The notes under the pieces were generated by a model that was not told the origin of the DNA, did no database searches, and worked only from the letters and a program-made list of their open reading frames with translations. 9,038 bases of DNA. Source: JBAZOB01 sp041648895 (GTDB taxonomy: Bacteria; Patescibacteriota; JAHJAL01). Where the stretch lies: assembly GCA_041648895.1 (NCBI GenBank), contig JBAZOB010000037.1, positions 1-9,038 of the forward strand. Direction: 5' to 3'. Below, piece by piece: positions 1 through 6,199 of the stretch. The stretch's first letter is position 1. Every line of letters starts with the position of its first letter. The translations under genes were made by a program, and so were the position numbers.

Positions 1-20
1 ATAAACGCGTTACATATGAG

Positions 21-41
21 ATCCCCGCTCAAGGCGGGGAT
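21..41. repeat. GC-rich palindromic hairpin (REP-like)
   Basis: ATCCCCGC (21-28) and GCGGGGAT (34-41) are perfect reverse complements around the 5-nt loop TCAAG, giving an 8-bp stem in an otherwise AT-rich leader. No T-run follows (TGACATTTGC), so it is not a canonical intrinsic terminator, although it could mark the end of a transcript arriving from the left. Short CCCCGC/GCGGGG palindromes flanked by ATGACA-like sequence are a familiar class of dispersed repeat in many bacterial genomes; membership here is inferred from appearance alone. There is no second copy in this window. Confidence 0.6.
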
Positions 42-65
42 GACATTTGCTGGCTAATCAAGTTA

Positions 66-94
66 TTAATTCACACAACTCGTGCATTTATAAT
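66..94 (+). promoter_or_regulatory. Possible sigma70-type promoter for the murG operon
   Basis: A perfect TATAAT sits at 89-94. A poor -35 (TTAATT, 66-71, 3 of 6 matches) lies 17 bases upstream. A better -35 match, TTCACA (70-75), would leave only 13 bases of spacing. The position fits a leader of roughly 40 nt before the ATG at 142. AT-rich DNA yields TATAAT by chance, so this is tentative. Confidence 0.35.
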
Positions 95-126
95 TTCTAA
101 TTCCTATTATTTGATTTAAAATAAAG

Positions 127-132
127 AAGGAG
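127..132 (+). promoter_or_regulatory. Strong Shine-Dalgarno serving the leader ORF, not murG directly
   Basis: AAGGAG at 127-132 is the clearest ribosome-binding site in the window. It lies 9 nt before an ATG at 142, an ideal distance, but 39 nt before the murG GTG at 172, which is too far for direct use. A run of seven T (135-141) separates it from the ATG. It therefore points to translation starting at 142. Confidence 0.6.
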
Positions 133-141
133 AGTTTTTTT

Positions 142-171
142 ATGTCCATAACAGTATATAACAGTATATAA
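142..171 (+). CDS. Possible 9-codon leader ORF coupled to murG
   Basis: ATG at 142 opens a short frame encoding MSITVYNSI and ends at TAA 169-171, which directly abuts the murG GTG at 172. It has the best ribosome site in the window (AAGGAG, 9-nt spacing), while murG has none of its own. The likeliest role is to deliver ribosomes to the murG start by termination-reinitiation; the peptide may have no function. Most of the frame is made by the 10-bp tandem repeat. It contains no run of one amino acid that would suggest attenuation. The alternative is that the ATG is fortuitous and murG is reached some other way. Confidence 0.4.
   Translation: MSITVYNSI
148..170 (+). repeat. 10-bp tandem repeat between ribosome site and murG start
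   Basis: The unit ATAACAGTAT occurs twice in perfect tandem (148-157, 158-167) followed by ATA (168-170). It lies entirely inside the short leader frame, so a change in copy number alters how the leader ends. With two copies the leader stops at TAA directly next to GTG; with one copy it would stop at a TGA overlapping the start as GTGA. Slippage at such a repeat is plausible but not demonstrated. Confidence 0.85.
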
Positions 172-1287
172 GTGAAAAATGATCGAAAAAAAAGAATTGT
201 TCTGGCCGGTGGTGGCAGCGGTGGGCATGTGATGCCTCTTCTGAATGTCTGGGAGTTGTTGAAGAATGACTATGATTTTATTTTCATGGGCAAAAGTCGA
301 GGTGATGAAGAAATGTTGGTTAAACAAAGAAATATTCCCTATCACGGAGTGTGGACGGGAAAGTGGCGGCGATATTGGAGTTGGCGCAATGTGATTGATC
401 TTTTTACTTTTCCGATGGGAATTTGGCAAAGTATTTGGATTTTATATCATTATAAGCCGGACCTGGTTTTTGCTAAAGGCGGTTATGTTTCTTTACCGGT
501 AGCGGTAGCGGCCCGGATTTTGGGTATTAAATTGGTATTGCATGAGTCTGATTCAGTTTTTGGTTTGGCTAATCGGTTGGCGGCCGGTTTCGCGAGCAAG
601 ATCGCGGTTTCTTTTCCGGTGGGACGTTATGATATTGGTTACCACGATAAAATGATTTGGACGGGGATGCCGGTGCGTAATTGGCGAGTGGGCGATGATA
701 ATGTTGAAGATATACGTCAGCATTTCGCGATAGACAATGATTTGCCGGTGGTCTTGGTGACTGGTGGCAGTCAAGGAGCGATGAATCTGAATACCTATGT
801 TATGAAGCATATAGTGGCGATTTTGGAGTTTGCCAACGTCATTCATATTGCCGGTAAGAATGATTTTAAAAGAGTGGAAGCAAAAAAGATCAATATTATT
901 CGGGGTAATGGTAAATATATTATTTATGATTTTATGTATGAAGACTATGATAAAGCGATGATATTGGCAGATATGGTGGTGAGCAGGGCGGGATCGACTT
1001 TGGCGGAGATTTCTAATTTGGCTAAGCCGTCTATTTTGGTGCCACTACCGCATTCGGCCAGCAATCATCAATATTACAACGCGAAAAGTTTTGAAGATGT
1101 GGGGGCGAGCGTGATGGTGGAAGAAAGAGATTTTGAAAGAATAAATTTGGCCATATTGGTTGAATCTATTCTGGGTGATGAAGAACGTTATGAAGAGATG
1201 AGCGCGGCGGCGGTGACGGCCATAAAAACCGAGGGGGCAACACAGATGATGGCGGATTTGATCGTCGAGGAAGTGGAGAATATTTAG
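172..1287 (+). CDS. murG: UDP-GlcNAc:lipid I N-acetylglucosaminyltransferase MurG
   Basis: MurG transfers GlcNAc from UDP-GlcNAc to lipid I on the inner face of the membrane, making lipid II. The 371-residue product is of normal length and has the GT-B layout. The N-terminal acceptor domain carries the glycine-rich loop GGGSGGH (13-19), FAKGGYVS (100-107) and HESD (124-127). The C-terminal donor domain carries GGSQGA (198-203), SRAGSTLAE (271-279) and NHQYYNA (298-304), which bind the UDP-sugar. HESD stands where many MurGs have HEQN, so Asp127 replaces the usual Asn. The start must be GTG 172: an in-frame TAA immediately precedes it and the glycine loop follows only 12 residues later. The gene ends in tandem TAG TAG. 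It heads the operon and seems to depend on the leader ORF for translation. Confidence 0.96.
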   Translation: MKNDRKKRIVLAGGGSGGHVMPLLNVWELLKNDYDFIFMGKSRGDEEMLVKQRNIPYHGVWTGKWRRYWSWRNVIDLFTFPMGIWQSIWILYHYKPDLVFAKGGYVSLPVAVAARILGIKLVLHESDSVFGLANRLAAGFASKIAVSFPVGRYDIGYHDKMIWTGMPVRNWRVGDDNVEDIRQHFAIDNDLPVVLVTGGSQGAMNLNTYVMKHIVAILEFANVIHIAGKNDFKRVEAKKINIIRGNGKYIIYDFMYEDYDKAMILADMVVSRAGSTLAEISNLAKPSILVPLPHSASNHQYYNAKSFEDVGASVMVEERDFERINLAILVESILGDEERYEEMSAAAVTAIKTEGATQMMADLIVEEVENI

Positions 1288-1292
1288 TAGAT

Positions 1293-1310
1293 ATTTAAAA
1301 TTTAAAATTT
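1293..1310 (+). repeat. AT-only 7-bp tandem repeat in the murG-murC gap
   Basis: TTTAAAA is repeated from 1294 to 1307, with partial units on either side. It lies between the murG stop and the murC start, where no Shine-Dalgarno sequence is visible. It may simply be low-complexity intergenic sequence, or may keep the murC start region unstructured. Confidence 0.5.
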
Positions 1311-1326
1311 GTCTAATATATGTCTT

Positions 1327-2712
1327 ATGTTATTCAATAAAATACATTTTATTGGCATTGGGGGAATTTCCATGAGTGGTTTGGCTAAAATTATGTTGGC
1401 CATGGGTAAACGAGTGACGGGGTCGGATATGGAGGAGAATGAGGAGGTGATAAAACTAAGGGAATTAGGGATTGATGTTCAAATTGGTCATGATGCGAGT
1501 AATCTACCTCTTGACGTGGAGCAAGTGATAGTGACGGCGGCGTTATTGAATGATAATCCAGAGGTGCTGGCGGCGCGAGCCAAAAATATTCCCATTTGGC
1601 GTCGCTCCCAATTAATTGGCTATTTGATGCGAGATAAAGTTGGGGTGGCCGTGGCTGGTATGCATGGCAAGACGACGGTGTCGGCCATGATTTCCACAAT
1701 TTTAGAAGAAAATAGTGACGATCCAACTGTTTTAGTGGGGGCGAACGTGAAGTTTTTGGGTACTAATGCTAAATTGGGTCAAAGTGATTTAGTGGTGGCG
1801 GAGGCGTGCGAGTATCAAAAATCGTTTTTGGATTTTGAGCCGCAAATTGCAGTAATTACCAATATTGAAGAGGAACACCTGGATACTTATCATGATTTAC
1901 GTGGGATTATTGAGGCTTTCACCATGTTTGCGGCCAAGGTGCCAATCGATGGCTTGCTGGTCGGTTGTTTGGATGACAAGAACGTTTTGAAAGTTCTTAA
2001 AGATCGCCGAGCCAATAAAATTGGCTATGGTTTTGCCCCCCAACCGAAAAATTTTACGGGGGTGTATTGGCAGATATTGAGACCGAAAAAAAATATGGGG
2101 AAAGAAGGATATCGAGTGAAAATTGATGGTGAGTTGATGGATTACAAGTTGCAATTGTCTTTGCCGGGTGAGGTCAATATTTTGAATGCCGTCGCGGCTT
2201 TGATTGTAGCTGATTTTTTGACAGTGCCTTTGGTAGATAGTTTAATAAGTTTAGCTAATTTTACCGGGGCTAGCCGGCGGTTTGATATTTGGGGAGAGAA
2301 GAACGGGGTAGTGGTGGTTGATGATTATGGTCACCATCCCACGGAGATAATTAATACATTGAATATGGTGAAACAGCAATATCCCAAGCGGGATTTGTGG
2401 GTGGTTTTTTGGCCGCACCAGTATGAGCGGACCCGAGATTTTTTTGATCAATTTGTAACTTGTTTTGAGGGAGTAAAAAAAGTGGTAGTGATTGATATCT
2501 ATGCGGCGCGAGCGACAACAGTGGATAAGGATAAAATAAATTCCGAAAAAATGGTGGCGGCCATGAAAAAGAGAAATATTGATGCTATGTATTTGGCTAC
2601 TTGGCCGGAAGCTCTGTCTTATGTGAGGGACAACATCCAAGCGGGAAATGTATTGTTGACACTGGGGGCGGGGCCGATTGATCAGTTAGCGAGGAAATAT
2701 ATGCAATCATGA
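1327..2712 (+). CDS. murC: UDP-N-acetylmuramate--L-alanine ligase MurC
   Basis: MurC is the cytoplasmic ATP-dependent ligase that adds L-Ala to UDP-MurNAc. From ATG 1327 the product has 461 residues, a typical Mur ligase length. Visible in order: the N-terminal UDP-binding loop GIGGISMSG (10-18, with Ser where most have Gly), the ATP P-loop GMHGKTT (111-117), EACEY (159-163) and NIEEEHLDTY (179-188) in the central domain, and PHQYERT (363-369) after DDYGHHPTE (332-340) in the C-terminal domain. The last motif with EACEY favours MurC over MurD, MurE or Mpl. An in-frame TTG at 1309 would add six residues; ATG 1327 is preferred because it leaves the short N-terminus usual before IHFIGIGG. Neither start has a clear ribosome site. 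The stop overlaps the murB start as ATGA, indicating coupling. Confidence 0.95.
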   Translation: MLFNKIHFIGIGGISMSGLAKIMLAMGKRVTGSDMEENEEVIKLRELGIDVQIGHDASNLPLDVEQVIVTAALLNDNPEVLAARAKNIPIWRRSQLIGYLMRDKVGVAVAGMHGKTTVSAMISTILEENSDDPTVLVGANVKFLGTNAKLGQSDLVVAEACEYQKSFLDFEPQIAVITNIEEEHLDTYHDLRGIIEAFTMFAAKVPIDGLLVGCLDDKNVLKVLKDRRANKIGYGFAPQPKNFTGVYWQILRPKKNMGKEGYRVKIDGELMDYKLQLSLPGEVNILNAVAALIVADFLTVPLVDSLISLANFTGASRRFDIWGEKNGVVVVDDYGHHPTEIINTLNMVKQQYPKRDLWVVFWPHQYERTRDFFDQFVTCFEGVKKVVVIDIYAARATTVDKDKINSEKMVAAMKKRNIDAMYLATWPEALSYVRDNIQAGNVLLTLGAGPIDQLARKYMQS

Positions 2713-3680
2713 ACAAGATCAACAAAAATGAATTGGAAATAATTAATAATGCCAGTTTGGCCAAATATTCGTATTTTCGTGTCGGTGGTTTGGCGAAATA
2801 TTTGGTAAATTTAACTAAGGCTGAGCATTTTGTGGGGCTGGATAAGATTATTAGTGATTTGGCGGTCAAGCGGGTATTTGTGATCGGCGCCGGTTCAAAT
2901 TTGCTTATTTCCGATCGGGGTTTTGATGGTTTGGTGATCAAAGTCGACTGGACAGAATGGAAATATGACCAGAAAAAGTGGATGATAACGGCGGGGGTAA
3001 TGTTACCGGTGGTATCGAGAGATGTTATTAAAGCCGGATTTTCTGGTTTGGAACATTTAGCAAATATTCCGGGAACAGTGGGCGGGGCTATTCGAGGTAA
3101 TGCCGAAGCTTTTCGTCAGTCAATTTCCGATCATTTGGAAAAAGTGATTTGGATTGATTTTCAAAAGGGTGAGCAGGTTTTTACAAAAAAGGATTGTCTT
3201 TTTGCCTATCGTGATTCTATTTTTAAAAGTAAATTATCTGGTCAAGGGATAATTAAACAAGCTTATTTTGCTTTTCCTCCGGGTGACGCAGATTATTTAA
3301 GCAAAATTGTTGTTCAAGATAAAGTTGATCGGAATCAAAAACAACCAAATGAACCTTCTTGTGGTTGTTTCTTCAAAAATATTGAGCTGAGTTCCAAAGT
3401 ATATGATCTGATATTGAATAACTTGGGCGCGGAGGCGCTGCAGGGTAGGAAGGTGGGGGACATGTATGCGGCTGGTCGGATAATTGATTGGCTAGGACTA
3501 AAAGGGATGAAAAAAGGCGGCGCCAGTATTTCTACTCTGCACGCCAATTTTATTATCGGCGATGCTACCGTCAAGTCGCAAGATATTTATGATCTTTATC
3601 AGCAAATCAAAGCGATAGTTAAGAAGAGAGTTGGTATTGTCTTGGAGGCGGAAGTGCAATTTTGTGGAGATTTTATTTAA
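2709..3680 (+). CDS. murB: UDP-N-acetylenolpyruvoylglucosamine reductase MurB (type II)
   Basis: MurB is the FAD enzyme that reduces UDP-GlcNAc-enolpyruvate with NADPH to UDP-MurNAc, the substrate of MurC. The 323-residue product shows SYFRVGG (21-27), the FAD-binding GAGSNLLISDRGFDG (60-74), IPGTVGGAIRGNA (120-132), AYRDS (166-170) with the conserved Tyr-Arg, GCFFKN (219-224) and the C-terminal LEAEV (312-316), which supplies the conserved glutamate. Cys220 occupies the general-acid position that is Ser in E. coli MurB (GSFFKN). Cys is known there in some type II enzymes. The length and lack of an obvious inserted loop also fit type II. The ATG overlaps the murC stop by four bases, so the start is secure. 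Confidence 0.95.
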   Translation: MNKINKNELEIINNASLAKYSYFRVGGLAKYLVNLTKAEHFVGLDKIISDLAVKRVFVIGAGSNLLISDRGFDGLVIKVDWTEWKYDQKKWMITAGVMLPVVSRDVIKAGFSGLEHLANIPGTVGGAIRGNAEAFRQSISDHLEKVIWIDFQKGEQVFTKKDCLFAYRDSIFKSKLSGQGIIKQAYFAFPPGDADYLSKIVVQDKVDRNQKQPNEPSCGCFFKNIELSSKVYDLILNNLGAEALQGRKVGDMYAAGRIIDWLGLKGMKKGGASISTLHANFIIGDATVKSQDIYDLYQQIKAIVKKRVGIVLEAEVQFCGDFI

Positions 3681-3693
3681 GTATTATTTTCTA

Positions 3694-4494
3694 ATGATAA
3701 AAGGAAGGGACAATATTCGAGCCAAAAGAACGTGGCGGGCAGAAGAGGCGGCGATGATGATTTCTACACCGAAGCCGGTAGGGTCTTGGCGCCTGTGGGT
3801 CTTGGCTGTAGTGTTTTTATTGATTTTGGGTGGTTCGGTCTACCTGTTGTTTTTTTCTGATTATTTTAAGGTCAAATATGTCACTGTGGACGGGGCCAAG
3901 GAAAATATGGAAGATAGAATTAAGGAAATGGTTAGTTGGGAAAGTGACTATATGATTTTACTGCGTGAAGACATCCTGGCACAAAAAATCTTGGATCAAT
4001 GGGATGAACTCTCTGAGGTAAAAGTGACGAAAAAGTGGCCGGAAAGTGTGGATGTTTGGCTACGTTTTGAGGAACCGAAACTGGTTTGGAATAGTGGTGG
4101 TAAATTATATTTATTGAATGAGGTGGGGTTGGTTTTGCGGTCGATTGAAGAGCCAGAGAGATTGGAAAAATTTCAAGATTTACCGGTGATGGGTGATTTA
4201 TCTTCTTTGTCAGTGGAATTGGATCAACGGATTGTCAGTCGAGATTTTGTTGATTTTGTATATAGTGTTAGAGACAATGTGGCTAATTCGGTTGGTTTGC
4301 CAATTGAAGCCTATGAAATTGAAGAAACAACCTTTGAGTTGCGAGTGCGGTTTGCGCCGGGTTTTGAGGTGTATTTTGATACCTTGCGCGATCCGGTGGC
4401 ACAAGTGGAAAAGCTAAATATTTTTTTGAAAAGTGGCACGCGGGTCGACGAATACATTGATTTGCGAGTGGCGGGGAAAGTTTATTATCGATAA
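3694..4494 (+). CDS. ftsQ: Cell division protein FtsQ/DivIB (POTRA domain)
   Basis: FtsQ is a bitopic membrane protein of the divisome that recruits and regulates the septal synthesis machinery with FtsB and FtsL. From ATG 3694 the product has 266 residues. It has a basic cytoplasmic tail (several Lys/Arg within 1-15), one hydrophobic span at about 34-54, then a POTRA-like start (FKVKYVTVDGAK, 58-69) and the typical KWP...V.LRFEEPKLVW strand pattern, followed by a beta domain. Sequence conservation in this family is low, so the call rests on topology, POTRA pattern and the place after murG-murC-murB. A TTG at 3631 would extend it 21 codons into murB. An ATG pair at 3754/3757 with GAGG at 3745-3748 would still leave a short tail before the membrane span and cannot be excluded. 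ftsA and ftsZ do not follow. Confidence 0.87.
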   Translation: MIKGRDNIRAKRTWRAEEAAMMISTPKPVGSWRLWVLAVVFLLILGGSVYLLFFSDYFKVKYVTVDGAKENMEDRIKEMVSWESDYMILLREDILAQKILDQWDELSEVKVTKKWPESVDVWLRFEEPKLVWNSGGKLYLLNEVGLVLRSIEEPERLEKFQDLPVMGDLSSLSVELDQRIVSRDFVDFVYSVRDNVANSVGLPIEAYEIEETTFELRVRFAPGFEVYFDTLRDPVAQVEKLNIFLKSGTRVDEYIDLRVAGKVYYR

Positions 4495-4507
4495 TATCAA
4501 AAAAAAT

Positions 4508-6199
4508 ATGTCTTGGAAAAACTACCATTGGATTGGGCCTAGTCGGAGTTTGGTGACGGATAATATTGTGTCAGCCATTTTATGGAATCGTTATGGTGAA
4601 ACGTTGGACGTGGATGAATTTTTGCATGGTGATTTTAATCTTTTTGATCCATTTTTGATGATGGATATGTCACGAGCGACGCGGCGGATTAAGCAGGCCA
4701 TTGATAATAAAGAAAAGATTACTATTTTTGGTGATTACGATGTCGATGGCGTAACCGCTACGGCTCTGTTGGTGGAGCTGTTTGATTTTTTGGAATACCC
4801 GGTGGATGTGCATATCCCTGATCGTTACGAAGAGGGGTATGGTTTAAAATTGTCTAGTTTACGCGAAATCAGGGAGGGAGGGACTGATTTGGTCATAACG
4901 GTGGATTGCGGGATTCGAGATGAAAAAGTGATCGATAAGATGCAGGCCGAGGGTTTAGATATTATCGTGACGGACCATCATAATTTGGGTGATAAATTGC
5001 CCGATTGTCAGGCGGTGCTGAATCCGAAGCGACCGCAGTGTGAATATCCGGAGAAAAATTTGGCGGGAGTAGGGGTGGCCTATGTCTTGGCGCGTGGTTT
5101 GTTGGCCGAATTGGGTGGTGATGAAAAGAAAATCGAATGGTGGTTAAAATGGAATCTTGATTTGGTGGCGGTTGGTACAATTGCCGATATGGTGCCACTT
5201 ACCGGAGAAAACAGAACGTTAGTTAAATATGGATTGATTGTGGTTAATCGGCGTAGTCGAATAGGTATTAGAAAACTATTATCCGTCGCCGGGAAGGAAC
5301 GAGGGGAAATAACGGCTCGTGACGTGGCCTATGTGATCGCGCCCCGATTGAACGCGGCGGGTAGATTGAATCATGCCATGAACGCTTTTAATTTATTGTT
5401 GGAAAAGGGTGAATTGGAAGCCGAGTTCCTGGCCAAGAATTTGGATAGCAACAATACCCGGCGTCAGGAGTTAACCAGCGAAATATTGTTGCAGGTCTAT
5501 ACTATGATCAATCAGAATGATTTGCCGCCAGCGGTGGTGCTGGCGGATAAAAAATGGCCGTGCGGGGTGGTGGGTTTGGTTTCGTCGCGAATTGTGGAAA
5601 AATATCACCGACCGGCTTTTATTGCTGGGATTGAAGGTGATATGGTCAGAGGCTCGGTACGGAGTGTGCCCGGTCTGAATATTGTTCAAATCTTAGGTAT
5701 GGCTCGGGATGAATTACAAAATTATGGTGGACATGATATGGCTGCCGGTTATTCTGTTCCTTTGTCGGCTTGGGATCGATTTCAGAAAAAGATAAGAAAG
5801 TGTGTGGCGGAAAAAATGAAGCAGATTGATCCTAGAAAGAAGATTAGTATTGATATTCAGGTTGAAGCGGCGGTGATCAACATGAAATTATGGCAGAGTA
5901 TAAATTTTTTGGCTCCATTTGGGGTGGATAATCAGGAACCGGTAATGTTGCTCGCGGCGGCCAAATTACGAGATAAAAAAGTTATTGGGCGAGATATGAA
6001 TCATTTAAAGTTAAACTTTATTAAAGCCACATCGGGGAGAGCGATGGAAGGTTTATGGTGGAGTAATGCTTCTTTTAATGATCGTTTTCAGTTAGAAAAG
6101 GAGTATGATATTTTGTTTCGGTTGGAGATGAATGAATATCGCGGCAATCAAAATGTCTATTTAAATATTATTGACGTGCGGGAGTCAAAAACTAAATGA
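4508..6199 (+). CDS. recJ: Single-stranded-DNA-specific exonuclease RecJ
   Basis: RecJ is a DHH-family 5'-3' exonuclease that resects single-stranded DNA in recombination and repair using Mn/Mg. From ATG 4508 the product has 563 residues, close to E. coli RecJ. The metal motifs are intact: FGDYDVDG (74-81, Asp76/78/80), VDCGI (132-136), TDHHN (155-159) and GTIADMVPLTGENR (223-236, Asp227). The DHHA1 domain shows YGGHDMAAG (406-414), and an OB-like C-terminal part begins near FLAPFGVDNQEP. A GTG at 4433 would give 25 more residues but runs 62 bases into ftsQ, so ATG 4508, 13 bases after the ftsQ stop, is preferred. There is no clear Shine-Dalgarno. It overlaps radA by ATGA, so the two are almost surely co-translated. 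Confidence 0.95.
   Translation: MSWKNYHWIGPSRSLVTDNIVSAILWNRYGETLDVDEFLHGDFNLFDPFLMMDMSRATRRIKQAIDNKEKITIFGDYDVDGVTATALLVELFDFLEYPVDVHIPDRYEEGYGLKLSSLREIREGGTDLVITVDCGIRDEKVIDKMQAEGLDIIVTDHHNLGDKLPDCQAVLNPKRPQCEYPEKNLAGVGVAYVLARGLLAELGGDEKKIEWWLKWNLDLVAVGTIADMVPLTGENRTLVKYGLIVVNRRSRIGIRKLLSVAGKERGEITARDVAYVIAPRLNAAGRLNHAMNAFNLLLEKGELEAEFLAKNLDSNNTRRQELTSEILLQVYTMINQNDLPPAVVLADKKWPCGVVGLVSSRIVEKYHRPAFIAGIEGDMVRGSVRSVPGLNIVQILGMARDELQNYGGHDMAAGYSVPLSAWDRFQKKIRKCVAEKMKQIDPRKKISIDIQVEAAVINMKLWQSINFLAPFGVDNQEPVMLLAAAKLRDKKVIGRDMNHLKLNFIKATSGRAMEGLWWSNASFNDRFQLEKEYDILFRLEMNEYRGNQNVYLNIIDVRESKTK

Noticed and set aside
148..170. CRISPR or operator array at the 10-bp repeat
   Set aside because: Only two directly abutting copies with no spacer; this is a simple tandem duplication.
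553..846. Minus-strand open frames within the mur, rec and rad genes
   Set aside because: They are opposite strongly conserved proteins, show low-complexity His/Pro/Ser-rich translations and have no motifs; they are shadow frames.
3631..3693. FtsQ starting at TTG 3631
   Set aside because: It would overlap the end of murB by 50 bases; ATG 3694 leaves a normal basic cytoplasmic tail before the membrane span.
4433..4507. RecJ starting at GTG 4433
   Set aside because: It would overlap ftsQ by 62 bases and add residues not typical of RecJ; ATG 4508 begins with a normal RecJ N-terminus.
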